64,000 nt of DNA from Flavobacterium sp. BFFFF2 (GCA_002256385.1 NKJD01000011.1:1-64000); one strand, 5' to 3'. Counted from the stretch's first letter, positions 47,505 to 58,158 are shown. The notes: generated by a model from the sequence alone, not told the origin. Program-made: numbers and translations.

Positions 47505-49268
47505 ATGAAAGCCAAAGCCTTTGATATTCGATTATTTCGTAAAATACTCCGATACACCAAACCTTTTAAAGTGAGGTTTTACAGTGTCATCGCCTTTGCT
47601 ATATCCTTGTCGGTATTTGCTGCCCTTCGGCCGTATTTGTTAAAACTCACCGTCGACAAGTACATTGCACCCAAAGACGAACAAGGCTTGGTTTTATACA
47701 TCAGCCTGATGGGGATTGTGCTGCTGTTAGAGGTTTTCTCGCAATTTTACTTTGTGTATTGGGCCAATTGGTTGGGCCAAGATATTATTCGGGTGATTCG
47801 ATTGCAGCTGTTTAAACACTTTTTACAATTTAAAACGACCTACTTTGACACCAGTCCAGTGGGCCAATTGGTGACCCGTTCGGTTTCGGATATTGAGCAA
47901 ATTGCCCGCATTTTCAGCCAAGGACTTTTTATGATTTTGTCCGATTTGATGAAGATGGCGGTCGTTCTTATTTTTATGTTTTACATGAACTGGCGCCTCA
48001 CTTGGATCGTAATCATTGCCATGCCTTTTTTGGTGTACATCACCCGTATTTTTCAACGTAAAATGCAAGTGGCCTTCGAAGAAGTCCGCAACCAGGTGGC
48101 CATGATGAATACCTTTGTGCAAGAACGGGTAACAGGCATGAAAATTGTGCAATTATTTAACCGTGAAGACATTGAGTACAACAAATTTAAGGACATCAAC
48201 GAGCGCCACAATACGGCTTGGTTGAAAACCATTTTGTACAACTCCATTTTTTTTCCCATTGCCGACATTATTTCGTCCTTTTGTTTGGGCGCAGTCGTCA
48301 TTTATGGTGGTTTTCACATTTTAGATGGCGATAAAATGACCACGTTCGGCGATTTGTTTTCCTACACCATGTTTATTGGTCTGTTGTTTAATCCATTGCG
48401 TCAAATTGCCGATAAATTCAATGAAATGCAAATGGGCATGATTGCCGCCAACAGGGTATTTGACATTTTAGAAACCGATGAATGGTCTGAGATCGATGGC
48501 ACCGAAGAAGTACCCAATTTGAAAGGAAAAATCACTTTTCAAGAGGTGGTTTTTGGCTACAATGCAATTGAACCAGTTTTGCATGGCTTGTCCTTTGAGG
48601 TGATGCCTGGTGAAACCATTGCCATTGTGGGGGCAACGGGTGCAGGTAAATCGACTATCATCAATTTGATGAATCGGTTTTATGACATCCAAGCGGGGCA
48701 TATCTTGCTGGATGACATGGATGTAAAAAGGTTTAAGTTGCATGAACTGCGACGTAAAATGGCGGTGGTACTGCAAGATGTCTTTCTGTTTTCGGACACC
48801 ATTTACCAAAATATTACATTAGGCGACCCTACTATTAGCCGTGAAACGGTACAATTGGCTGCGCAACAAATTGGCATCCATGACTTTATTATGTCATTAC
48901 CTGGCGGCTACGATTTTGATGTAAAAGAACGCGGCAGCGTGTTGTCGTCCGGACAACGCCAATTGTTGGCCTTTTTGCGCGCCTATGTGTGCAATCCGCA
49001 AATTCTAATTTTAGACGAAGCCACCTCATCAATTGACACCCACAGTGAAGAATTGATTCAAAAAGCTACGCTTACCATTACCAAAGGCCGCACTTCCATT
49101 GTCATTGCACACCGGTTGGCCACCGTGGTGAATGCCGACCGCATATTGGTGTTAGACAAAGGCAAATTGGTAGAGCAAGGCACGCATGACCAATTGGTTG
49201 CCATTGAAAATGGGTGGTACCGAAAATTGTATATGTCGCAGTTTACCGACGAAGTGGTGGGGGAGTAG
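47505..49268 (+). CDS. ABC transporter ATP-binding protein/permease (ABCB/MsbA-type)
   Basis: IAIVGATGAGKSTIINLMNRFYD; VLSSGQRQLLAFLRAYVCNPQILILDEATSSID. Confidence 0.95.
   Translation: MKAKAFDIRLFRKILRYTKPFKVRFYSVIAFAISLSVFAALRPYLLKLTVDKYIAPKDEQGLVLYISLMGIVLLLEVFSQFYFVYWANWLGQDIIRVIRLQLFKHFLQFKTTYFDTSPVGQLVTRSVSDIEQIARIFSQGLFMILSDLMKMAVVLIFMFYMNWRLTWIVIIAMPFLVYITRIFQRKMQVAFEEVRNQVAMMNTFVQERVTGMKIVQLFNREDIEYNKFKDINERHNTAWLKTILYNSIFFPIADIISSFCLGAVVIYGGFHILDGDKMTTFGDLFSYTMFIGLLFNPLRQIADKFNEMQMGMIAANRVFDILETDEWSEIDGTEEVPNLKGKITFQEVVFGYNAIEPVLHGLSFEVMPGETIAIVGATGAGKSTIINLMNRFYDIQAGHILLDDMDVKRFKLHELRRKMAVVLQDVFLFSDTIYQNITLGDPTISRETVQLAAQQIGIHDFIMSLPGGYDFDVKERGSVLSSGQRQLLAFLRAYVCNPQILILDEATSSIDTHSEELIQKATLTITKGRTSIVIAHRLATVVNADRILVLDKGKLVEQGTHDQLVAIENGWYRKLYMSQFTDEVVGE
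49239..49267. repeat. 29-bp direct repeat, left copy (3' end of ABC gene)
   Basis: cagtttaccgacgaagtggtgggggagta identical to 51291-51319. Confidence 0.95.
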
Positions 49269-49404
49269 TTAATTGGCAGAAATCTAAATTTTTAATTTAG
49301 AGCTTAGTCAATAAAATGACGCTGTAAAAGTTTATTATTTTTTTTGTTAATGGAAACAATTTTTTATCTAGCGATTTACGCGCTAAAGGCTGGAAAAATA
49401 TCTT

Positions 49405-51027
49405 TTACTCTACTGTAATTATTTGTTCAAATTTTATTAATCCTTGAATGCTTTTAATTTGTGTAATATAGTTTCCAAAGCATAAATTAATTTTGAGATA
49501 GCTTTGGTTTTTTTCTATTGATTTAACGAATACAGGAATTGGGTCTTCTACTGCCTCGAATTCATTTTTATTGTAGACCAACAATACGTTATTATCACTA
49601 TTGTATGCGGGGAAATTAAATCCTATTTCTTTACTATCTCTTAGTCCAAAACAATTATTTTTTATTTGAATATTGTTGTTTACGAATAAATCATTTTTAA
49701 AATTTATTTTTTCTGGTTCCACAAATTCTAATTGATCAATACTTTCTAGGTCATAATAGTAATATGCGGTTTGGTTAATAGTATATGGATTCATATTGAA
49801 TTTTAAGTGAAATTGATCTGCCATCCATCCGTCTTTTTCATCAATATGGCTGTAACCACTTAATATAAGAACTTTTGCATTTACGTCATTTTTAAAGGTC
49901 TTATTATAGATTTTCTCCGCCTGCTCATATTCCCGATTATTGTTTTGAGAATCAAACTCAAAAACTGTAAAACCAATTCTTTTTGCTTCGCGAATCAGAT
50001 TCCCCATTGTCTGTTCCCTAAAATAGAAGCCATTTGAAAGCGTTGGAAAACCAATGTTAGTAAGTTTTTCATCATCTGAAAACGCTTCTAAACCAAAGTA
50101 CCTAAATCCTGCATTATAAAGAGTATTCAAAATAGTACCAACAAGGTAGCGATGTCTTGGTATATGGTGAGCCTCGTTAAATATGACTAGTTGCTGCGAT
50201 TTAATGCTGTCGATTAGCGTTTGTGTTTCTATTTCTGTACTATTAAAGTTCTTTTTATTGTCTGTAGTGATCTTATTTTTTTGCAGTTTATTAAATTCTT
50301 GTTCGGCTGCGGCATTTTCTTGTGCAAAACTGAGGTAAGTTGATAATATTTGTCTATAAATACTTTCTTCTGTTGTGTTTGTATAATTTAATTCATCTTT
50401 TTTTATTTTTTTATATGCTAAATAATTTCCTTTTGAATCAACATTGAAATATTCATTAGCGGCTTTTATTATATCTTCTTTTCCGCAATATTTATTTTTT
50501 AAAGACTCAAATGTCATATCTCGCATCCTTTCATAGTCAACAATATTTTTCAAGATATTTTCATTAGCAATATTCCTTTCATAAAAAATGATACTTAGCG
50601 TCTTATTTTGAACAGGATATAATACTTCATAAGCATTATATTTTCCAAAATATGTTTTGTAATATGTAGGTGCATTAGCATTTAAGTTTATCGAATAGCT
50701 AGAGAGGTCTACTTTGGCTCTTAAAACCCCTAAAACGTTATAAATTGGTTCCATTGTTGTAAAGGAATGAAACAGAATTAAATCTTGTTTTTTTACATAA
50801 CAAGTTTTGCTTAAAATGTATTTGTCTCCTTTGAATAAAGGGTTCTTTAGAAACTCATTTTGATTAAAATCACCAAAAAATTGTGTGTAGATGTTTAAAC
50901 TATCGTTGCAATAATATAAGCACATATTCGATTTTACTTCTCCATTTATAATATAAAGTTTATTGCTGTTGCAATTTGTTAGAAATATAATAATGAGTAA
51001 ACATGAAAATCCTCGCATAAAAAGCAT
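49405..51027 (-). CDS. lipoprotein with C-terminal ChaN/EreA/Tiki-like domain
   Basis: LLIIIFLTNCNSNK lipobox; QQLVIFNEAHHIPRHRYLVGTILNTLYNAGFRYFGLEAF; AKVLILSGYSHIDEKDGWMADQF. Confidence 0.7.
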   Translation of the reverse strand: MLFMRGFSCLLIIIFLTNCNSNKLYIINGEVKSNMCLYYCNDSLNIYTQFFGDFNQNEFLKNPLFKGDKYILSKTCYVKKQDLILFHSFTTMEPIYNVLGVLRAKVDLSSYSINLNANAPTYYKTYFGKYNAYEVLYPVQNKTLSIIFYERNIANENILKNIVDYERMRDMTFESLKNKYCGKEDIIKAANEYFNVDSKGNYLAYKKIKKDELNYTNTTEESIYRQILSTYLSFAQENAAAEQEFNKLQKNKITTDNKKNFNSTEIETQTLIDSIKSQQLVIFNEAHHIPRHRYLVGTILNTLYNAGFRYFGLEAFSDDEKLTNIGFPTLSNGFYFREQTMGNLIREAKRIGFTVFEFDSQNNNREYEQAEKIYNKTFKNDVNAKVLILSGYSHIDEKDGWMADQFHLKFNMNPYTINQTAYYYYDLESIDQLEFVEPEKINFKNDLFVNNNIQIKNNCFGLRDSKEIGFNFPAYNSDNNVLLVYNKNEFEAVEDPIPVFVKSIEKNQSYLKINLCFGNYITQIKSIQGLIKFEQIITVE

Positions 51028-51290
51028 TTTAATATTTTAATAAATAACTGTAAATGTGATTTAAAATAATTTTGGGGTCACATTAACGGTTTTAACCTTC
51101 TTAATTTTGCAAAATAACAGTATAATAAAACCAAAAAATACAAATTAGGTACTTGGCGTCACTTCCGCGCGAAAAAAGGAGCAAAATTGACTTTTACAAC
51201 CCCCATGCTTTAAATTAGCAAAACGCGCAAATTACAATAGATTTAAGGAATTGTTTTTTTAAAATTCACCTTTCTTGGCTATGCATTTCT

Positions 51291-51319
51291 CAGTTTACCG
51301 ACGAAGTGGTGGGGGAGTA
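51291..51319. repeat. 29-bp direct repeat, right copy
   Basis: cagtttaccgacgaagtggtgggggagta. Confidence 0.95.
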
Positions 51320-51328
51320 ATCCAGTAA

Positions 51329-52309
51329 CTATTCTCTGGGAATTTGGCTGGGATCTTCCATGTTTTCCCCTAGAAAGTAGTCGTCCATCGTGAAGCAATG
51401 GTTGGTCCATTGTGCAGAAATGATTCCTTCTTCTTCCTTTTTTGGCTTATATTTTCCATAGGAAAGCGTCTTAGTTTTTTCGTCAAATTTCATTTCATAT
51501 TTTTCGATAAACCCTGGTCCATAGCCATTTATGATCGATTTGGATTCGGCAAATCGGGCATATGTTCGCAGCCCAACATCCGCTTTTTGTGCATATTCCT
51601 TGTCGTCAAACTTAAATGCCATGCCTTTGAAAGCGGGGATAATATGCCATTTTTTCACCGTATTGATCACGAAGGCACGTTGTCCTAAAGACCCCATATC
51701 TTCCACCAGTAACAAGTGGTTTTTATCTAATTTATTGAAAATGACAACCGGACAATTTGAAGTGAGTGCAGGGCTTTCAAAAATGATTTTGTTGGAAATT
51801 ACTTCTTTAATGTAATAGGTTCCCACACCATTTAAATGATAATAATATATCACAAATTCAATGTTGTCGATGGTAAATGGTTGAATTTGAATACTCACAA
51901 AGTCAGGTAGCTTGTAATCATAGAAGCCATAAAAACCGATGCTGTAATTCACATTGTTTTCCAATTCCTTTTTGTATCGATTGCGACGTAGATTCGAAAA
52001 AAAGTAATTCATTTTGCCAATAATGTAGCTGGATTTGTTGTCAATGCTGTTTTTACGCAAATTGTCTAAATTCTTGCTGTCCTTGTGTTTGATAAAATCA
52101 AAAAAAGCGGTTTCAACTGATTTTTTAAGCGCAATGGTGGTTGCATCGGTTTTGGGCAATGAATCAATTTTTCCTTGATCGTATTGCACAAAAAGGGTCG
52201 TTTTCTTTCTTAAATTGACCAATTCATTCACCTGAGCAGAAAGCGTGCAATGGCTAAAAATTAAAAGTGTGGTTGCTAGAAAATACCTTTTCATTTGTAG
52301 TGTTTTCAT
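51329..52309 (-). CDS. hypothetical secreted protein
   Basis: 326-aa ORF with N-terminal signal-like MKRYFLATTLLIFSHCTLSAQ (likely start 52294). Confidence 0.75.
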   Translation of the reverse strand: MKTLQMKRYFLATTLLIFSHCTLSAQVNELVNLRKKTTLFVQYDQGKIDSLPKTDATTIALKKSVETAFFDFIKHKDSKNLDNLRKNSIDNKSSYIIGKMNYFFSNLRRNRYKKELENNVNYSIGFYGFYDYKLPDFVSIQIQPFTIDNIEFVIYYYHLNGVGTYYIKEVISNKIIFESPALTSNCPVVIFNKLDKNHLLLVEDMGSLGQRAFVINTVKKWHIIPAFKGMAFKFDDKEYAQKADVGLRTYARFAESKSIINGYGPGFIEKYEMKFDEKTKTLSYGKYKPKKEEEGIISAQWTNHCFTMDDYFLGENMEDPSQIPRE

Positions 52310-52383
52310 CGTTTTTGGACTAAAAAAAAGCAGCCCATCTTTTGAATGAATCTGCTTTTCTAAATTATATATACTGTTAAAAA

Positions 52384-54579
52384 TTAATTGGCAACTTCAC
52401 TGATAAACTTAATGCGCATAAGGCGCAGTTCTTCAATGTCGTAATCGCCGTCAAATTCTTTGAGGGCATCCTCTATGCGGTCTGATTCTGATTCCATGAA
52501 GTAATCGTGGATTTCTGCTTGTTGGTCTTCATCGAGTAGGTCATTCACCCAATATTCAATGTTTAGTTTGGTGCCTGCATACACAATTTGCTCCATTTCT
52601 TTAAGCAATGCATCCATCGTCATTCCTTTGGCCGAAGCAATGTCAACCAATGACAATTTGCGGTCAATATTCTGAATGATGTACAATTTGCTCGACGAAT
52701 TGGCCCCGATTGATTTAACTACCAAATCATCAGGTCGAATAATGTCGTTTTCTTCTACATATTGTTTAATTAACGACACAAATTCTTGGCCATATTTTTT
52801 GGCTTTGCCTTCGCCCACACCATGTACATTGCTCAATTCATCAATGTTAATGGGGTATTTCAGCGCCATGTCTTCTAATGAAGGGTCTTGAAATACTACA
52901 AAAGGAGGCACGCCCAATTTTTTGGACACTTTTTTGCGCAAGTCTTTCAGCATGCCCATTAAGGTCTCGTCAGCAGTACCTGATGATTTGGAAGCCACCA
53001 CCAAAGCTTCGTCGTCTTGCTCTGGGTATTCGTGGTCTTCGGTCATCATAAATGAAACCGGATTTTTAAGGTAATCCAATCCTTTTTCGGATACTTTTAA
53101 AATGCCGTAGGTTTCAATGTCTTTGTGTAAATATCCGGCCACCAACACTTGTCGAATGAGGGCCATCCAATACCGCTCTTCTTGGTCACTGCCCGAGCCG
53201 AAGAATTTCTGCGTATCGGTTCTGTGTGCTTTGATTGTGGCATTCACTTTCCCAATTAAGGTGTACACAATTTCTTTGGACTTGTATAGATGCTTGGTGT
53301 CGCGTACCACTTCAATCAATTTGACCGCATTCTTTTGCGCTTCAATCTTTTGTTTTGGATTGCGCACATTGTCGTCCATGTCGGCACCTTCACCCGTTTC
53401 ATCATCAAATGATTCCCCAAAATAATGCAATAAAAATTTACGACGCGACATAGAAGTTTCGGCATAAGCCACCACTTCTTGCAACAAAGCAAAACCTATT
53501 TCTTGTTCAGCAACTGGTTTGCCAGACATGAACTTCTCTAATTTTTCTACATCTTTATAGGCATAGTAAGCCAAGCAATGTCCTTCGCCACCGTCGCGAC
53601 CTGCGCGTCCGGTTTCTTGATAGTAACTTTCTAAGGATTTTGGAATATCATGGTGGATTACAAAACGAACGTCTGGTTTGTCAATTCCCATCCCAAATGC
53701 AATGGTAGCGACCACGACATCTACGTCTTCCATCAAAAACATGTCTTGGTGTTTGGCGCGCGTTTTGGCATCGAGCCCCGCATGGTAAGGAACCGCACTG
53801 ATGCCATTAACTTGAAGCAATTCAGCTATTTCTTCCACTTTTTTACGGCTCAAACAATAAATGATGCCCGATTTACCTTTATTCTGTTTTATAAAACGAA
53901 TGATGTCGCCATCAATGTTTTTGGTTTTCGTTCGTATTTCGTAATACAAATTGGGGCGGTTAAATGACGCTTTGAATACTTCGGCCTCCACCATGTCTAA
54001 GTTTTTCAAGATGTCTTCTTGCACTTTGGGCGTGGCAGTAGCTGTTAGCCCAATCATAGGTACGTCGCCCAGCTGCTTGATGATATTCCGTAAATTGCGG
54101 TATTCTGGTCGAAAATCATGTCCCCATTCAGAAATACAATGCGCTTCGTCTATGGCCACAAATGAAATGGGCACACTTTGCAAAAATTCGACATATTCTT
54201 CTTTGGTTAGCGATTCGGGCGCCACATACAATAGCTTGGTTAAACCCGAAACGATGTCTTTTTTTACCTGTGCAATTTCTGTTTTATTTAAAGACGAGTT
54301 TAAAACGTGGGCAACGCCATTTTCCGATGACACACTTCGTATGGCATCGACCTGGTTTTTCATCAGGGCAATCAGTGGCGAAACAACAATGGCTGTTCCC
54401 GCTTGAATGAGTGCAGGCAATTGATAACACAGTGACTTGCCACCTCCAGTTGGCATAATAACAAAGGTGTTTTTTTGAGCAACAATGTTTTTAATCACTT
54501 GCTCTTGAAGGCCTTTAAATTGCTCAAATCCAAAATAACGTTTGAGTTCTTTGTGAATGTCAATTTCGTTTGATTTCAT
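52384..54579 (-). CDS. recQ: ATP-dependent DNA helicase RecQ
   Basis: YFGFEQFKGLQEQVIKNI; VIMPTGGGKSLCYQLPAL; AIDEAHCISEWGHDFRPEYR; YYQETGRAGRDGG. Confidence 0.97.
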   Translation of the reverse strand: MKSNEIDIHKELKRYFGFEQFKGLQEQVIKNIVAQKNTFVIMPTGGGKSLCYQLPALIQAGTAIVVSPLIALMKNQVDAIRSVSSENGVAHVLNSSLNKTEIAQVKKDIVSGLTKLLYVAPESLTKEEYVEFLQSVPISFVAIDEAHCISEWGHDFRPEYRNLRNIIKQLGDVPMIGLTATATPKVQEDILKNLDMVEAEVFKASFNRPNLYYEIRTKTKNIDGDIIRFIKQNKGKSGIIYCLSRKKVEEIAELLQVNGISAVPYHAGLDAKTRAKHQDMFLMEDVDVVVATIAFGMGIDKPDVRFVIHHDIPKSLESYYQETGRAGRDGGEGHCLAYYAYKDVEKLEKFMSGKPVAEQEIGFALLQEVVAYAETSMSRRKFLLHYFGESFDDETGEGADMDDNVRNPKQKIEAQKNAVKLIEVVRDTKHLYKSKEIVYTLIGKVNATIKAHRTDTQKFFGSGSDQEERYWMALIRQVLVAGYLHKDIETYGILKVSEKGLDYLKNPVSFMMTEDHEYPEQDDEALVVASKSSGTADETLMGMLKDLRKKVSKKLGVPPFVVFQDPSLEDMALKYPINIDELSNVHGVGEGKAKKYGQEFVSLIKQYVEENDIIRPDDLVVKSIGANSSSKLYIIQNIDRKLSLVDIASAKGMTMDALLKEMEQIVYAGTKLNIEYWVNDLLDEDQQAEIHDYFMESESDRIEDALKEFDGDYDIEELRLMRIKFISEVAN

Positions 54580-54662
54580 TATCTTATTCGGCTATTTTAC
54601 TAAATTTGCAATTCTAAAGGTATGACCTTTTTTTTACATGGCCAATTAATCTTTTTTGAATT

Positions 54663-55628
54663 TTGAATACCACTATAAACATTATCAATAGCTTCAAGAA
54701 TACCTTTACAACAGAGATACAGAACCTTGAACTTATCGCTCAAAAATTAGATGCCACTGCCGAGCAAGCCATCGCTATTTTATTTCAAACAAAAGGACGC
54801 GTCATTGTTACAGGTATCGGGAAGAGTGCTTTGATTGCCCAAAAAATGGTGGCGACGTTTAATTCAACCGGTACGCCTTCACAATTTTTGCATGCTGCCG
54901 AAGCCATGCATGGCGATTTGGGTTTAATTCAACCCGAAGATGTGGTTATTTGTTTGTCAAAAAGCGGCAACAGCCCCGAAATTAAAGCTTTGGTTCCTCT
55001 GCTTCAAGAACGAAGCGCAGGGCTCATTGCTATTACTGCTGATGTGCATTCTTTTTTAGCAAAAGCAGCGCGGGTCGTTTTACATACGCCGATTACGCAA
55101 GAAGCATGCCCCTTAAATTTAGCACCTACTAGCAGCACTACGGCGCAGTTGGTGATGGGCGATGCATTGGCCGTTTGCCTCATGCAGTTACGCAATTTTA
55201 AAGCGGATGATTTTAGTCGGTATCACCCAGGTGGGGCTTTGGGTAAAAAATTATTGCTTCGGGTACATGACCTTATTGATCAATCTAAAAAACCAACGGT
55301 TCATTTAGCTACTCCTATTAAAGATGTCATTTTTGAAATATCTGAAAAACGATTGGGTGTGGCAGCCGTAGTAGAACAAAATCACATTATTGGCATCATT
55401 ACCGATGGCGACATTCGCCGCATGTTGAATACAGTAGAAAGTATACAAGGCTTAAAGGCTGCTGACATGATGTCAAAAAATCCGAAAACCATTTCATCAT
55501 CGATGTTGGTGCAAGAAGCGCTGGACATCATGGAAGATTTTTCCATTACTCAATTACTGGTGCAAGAGCACGAAACATATATAGGTGTGTTACATTTGCA
55601 TGACATTTTAAAAGAAGGGATTGTTTGA
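54663..55628 (+). CDS. KpsF/GutQ family sugar-phosphate isomerase (arabinose-5-phosphate isomerase-like)
   Basis: VIVTGIGKSALIAQKMVATFNSTGTPSQFLHAAEAMHGDLGLI; SIS plus tandem CBS; TTG start. Confidence 0.94.
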   Translation: MNTTINIINSFKNTFTTEIQNLELIAQKLDATAEQAIAILFQTKGRVIVTGIGKSALIAQKMVATFNSTGTPSQFLHAAEAMHGDLGLIQPEDVVICLSKSGNSPEIKALVPLLQERSAGLIAITADVHSFLAKAARVVLHTPITQEACPLNLAPTSSTTAQLVMGDALAVCLMQLRNFKADDFSRYHPGGALGKKLLLRVHDLIDQSKKPTVHLATPIKDVIFEISEKRLGVAAVVEQNHIIGIITDGDIRRMLNTVESIQGLKAADMMSKNPKTISSSMLVQEALDIMEDFSITQLLVQEHETYIGVLHLHDILKEGIV

Positions 55629-56437
55629 TGAAAGAAAAGAAAGAAATGTCATTTTTGGGCCACTTAGAAGAACTTCGGTGGCTATTGGTTCGCAGCACCA
55701 TTGCGGTGCTCATTGCGGGCACAGCCACTTTCTTTGTCAGTGATTTTGTTTTTGACCAAATCATATTTGGCCCCACCGATGTAAACTTTGTGACCTATCA
55801 TTATTTTTGTGAATTGGCACAATATTTTCAGCTTGGTGACGATTTATGCATCAAAGAAATGCCGTTTATCATTCAGAATACCGAAATGGAAGGGCAGGTC
55901 AATATATTGGTTTGGACTTGTGTCACCTCCGGTTTCATTTTGGCCTTTCCTTATATTTTATGGCAGGTGTGGAAGTTTGTTCGGCCGGCTTTGTATGAAA
56001 AAGAACGACGTGGGGCAGTCGGATTTATGATTGCTTCTACCTTGTTGTTTTTCTTAGGAGTCTTGTTCGGATATTACATTGTGGTTCCAATGTCGGTGAA
56101 TTTCTTTGCCACCTTTCAAGTGAGCGACAAAGTGGTGAATCACTTTAGTTTAGACTCCTACATTTCCATGATTAAAACGTCGGTTATTGCCAGCGGTTTG
56201 TTTTTTGAACTGCCTATCGTGATTTTCTTTTTAACCAAATTGGGATTGGTCAGTGCCGATATGCTGCGCAAATACCGAAAATATGCCATCGTCATTGTAC
56301 TAATTGTGGCTGCGATTGTGACGCCACCCGATGTGGTAACACAAGTGATTGTCTCCATTCCGATGTTGCTTATTTATGAAGCCAGCATCTTCATTGCCGC
56401 TTCGGTGGAACGCCGAGCCCAAAAAACAGCCTTATGA
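55625..56437 (+). CDS. tatC: Sec-independent protein translocase TatC
   Basis: SFLGHLEELRWLLVRSTIAVLI; ALYEKERRGAVGFMIASTLLFFLGVLFGYY. Confidence 0.95.
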   Translation: MMKEKKEMSFLGHLEELRWLLVRSTIAVLIAGTATFFVSDFVFDQIIFGPTDVNFVTYHYFCELAQYFQLGDDLCIKEMPFIIQNTEMEGQVNILVWTCVTSGFILAFPYILWQVWKFVRPALYEKERRGAVGFMIASTLLFFLGVLFGYYIVVPMSVNFFATFQVSDKVVNHFSLDSYISMIKTSVIASGLFFELPIVIFFLTKLGLVSADMLRKYRKYAIVIVLIVAAIVTPPDVVTQVIVSIPMLLIYEASIFIAASVERRAQKTAL

Positions 56438-56793
56438 GTCAACTAGTTGAAGAGTTTAACCAGTACCGATCGCAGATGAACGACAAATTGTTGGCCCATG
56501 ACAATTTGGTCATCAAGCGCATTTTTAATTTAGATACGCAAGCCTATGCGGCTGGTGCTTTGGATGTAAAAACCAAAGAATTATTGGGCTTGGTTGCTTC
56601 GGCCGTGTTGCGTTGCGACGATTGCATCAAATATCATTTAGAACGCAGCCACCAAGAAGGGTTGAACCGCGCAGAAGTGATGGAAGCCTTAAGCATTGCT
56701 ACTTTGGTGGGCGGAACCATCGTGATTCCGCATTTGCGCCGTGCCTACGAATTTTGGGATGCGTTGGAATCAAACACCACAACTGAACAATAA
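56434..56793 (+). CDS. carboxymuconolactone decarboxylase family protein
   Basis: [52 protein letters not shown] (CxxC). Confidence 0.9.
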   Translation: MSQLVEEFNQYRSQMNDKLLAHDNLVIKRIFNLDTQAYAAGALDVKTKELLGLVASAVLRCDDCIKYHLERSHQEGLNRAEVMEALSIATLVGGTIVIPHLRRAYEFWDALESNTTTEQ

Positions 56794-56809
56794 TCCTTAC
56801 GTTTACAAC

Positions 56810-57550
56810 ATGAAACTACGTGCCGAAAATTTGGTAAAAACCTATAAAAAAAGAAGTGTTGTTAAAGGCGTTTCTGTCGAAGTAAACCAAGGGGAAATTG
56901 TGGGATTATTAGGTCCGAATGGCGCTGGTAAAACCACTTCTTTTTATATGATTGTTGGATTGGTGAAACCCAACAGCGGCCGCATTTTTTTAGACGACAT
57001 GGACATTACCGACTATCCGATGTATAAACGTGCCCAGTATGGCATCGGGTATTTGGCGCAAGAAGCTTCTGTGTTTAGGAAGATGACTGTGGAAGACAAT
57101 ATCCTCAGCGTATTGCAATTAACCAAACACACCAAAGAAGAACAATATGCCAAAATGGAAGCGCTGCTAGACGAATTTAGTTTGCAGCACATTCGAACCA
57201 ACCGCGGCGATTTGTTGTCGGGGGGCGAAAGACGCCGAACCGAAATTGCACGGGCATTGGCGACCGATCCAAAATTTATTTTATTGGACGAACCCTTTGC
57301 AGGCGTTGACCCAGTAGCTGTGGAAGACATTCAAAGAATTGTAGCACGTCTCAAAAATAAAAACATCGGCATCTTAATCACCGACCACAACGTGCAAGAA
57401 ACCCTTGCCATTACCGATAAAACCTATTTGATGTTTGAAGGCGGCATCTTAAAAGCCGGTATACCAGAAGAACTAGCCGCCGACGAAATGGTGCGCAAAG
57501 TATATTTGGGGCAGAATTTTGAGTTGAGGAAGAAAAAGTTGGTTTTTTAG
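56810..57550 (+). CDS. lptB: LPS export ABC transporter ATP-binding protein
   Basis: [65 protein letters not shown]; start 56810 preferred to 56741. Confidence 0.95.
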   Translation: MKLRAENLVKTYKKRSVVKGVSVEVNQGEIVGLLGPNGAGKTTSFYMIVGLVKPNSGRIFLDDMDITDYPMYKRAQYGIGYLAQEASVFRKMTVEDNILSVLQLTKHTKEEQYAKMEALLDEFSLQHIRTNRGDLLSGGERRRTEIARALATDPKFILLDEPFAGVDPVAVEDIQRIVARLKNKNIGILITDHNVQETLAITDKTYLMFEGGILKAGIPEELAADEMVRKVYLGQNFELRKKKLVF

Positions 57551-57639
57551 GAATTTGGAAATTTGGAAATTGAAAGATTGAAAAATTGACCTAAAGGTTC
57601 GAAGCGTTTGAAGGAAAAACATTAAACATTAAACCAATG

Positions 57640-57892
57640 CAGGATGGTTTCGGAGCGCCTTGCGGGAAAATGCCCTCTGGTTTGAGAAAAAGATGTTCGG
57701 GAAATAACTTTAAACTTAAATAAGGAGGCATGGAGGGGTCTGCGGGAAAATGCCTTCTGGTTTTAGAAAATGATGTTCGAGAAAGAACTTTAAACTTTAA
57801 ACTTTAAACCTTGAACTTTAAACTTAAATAAGGAGGCACGGAGCGGCTTTCGGGAACTTAATACTTGGCTTTAGTATTTGTCGTTCGTGAAT
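57640..57892 (+). repeat. three degenerate copies of a ~65-bp intergenic repeat
   Basis: gga(t/g)g..(t/c)ggag.g..t.cgggaaaatgcc.tctggttt.agaaaa.gatgttcg at ~57640, ~57723, ~57831 (third more divergent). Confidence 0.7.
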
Positions 57893-57900
57893 AAATGACA

Positions 57901-57996
57901 AACCTGACCTGAGGGCCGAAGGCACGAACGGAGCATATGATATATAGAGAAGGAAGCCCAGTGGGCTTCAGGTACGAGAGCTTTAGCTAGCAAAAT
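57901..57996 (+). repeat. structured intergenic repeat, copy 2 of 3
   Basis: aacctgacctgagggccgaaggcacgaacggagcat...gaagcccagtgggcttcaggtacgagagctttagct. Confidence 0.8.
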
Positions 57997-58013
57997 TAAA
58001 CCTTAAACTTAAA

Positions 58014-58110
58014 ACCTGACCCGAGGACCGAAGGGACGAACGGTGCATTTGAAATTAAAAGGAGGAAGCCCAGTGGGCTTCAGGTACGCAAGCTTTAGCT
58101 TGCCTCAACA
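58014..58110 (+). repeat. structured intergenic repeat, copy 3 of 3
   Basis: cctgacccgaggaccgaagggacgaacggtgcat...gaagcccagtgggcttcaggtacgcaagctttagcttgcctcaacaaa. Confidence 0.85.
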
Positions 58111-58111
58111 A

Positions 58112-58158
58112 AACCTGAAACCTGAAACCTGAAACCTGAAACCTGAAACTTGAAACAA
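58112..58158. repeat. heptameric (CCTGAAA)n repeat
   Basis: acctgaaacctgaaacctgaaacctgaaacctgaaacttgaaac. Confidence 0.95.
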
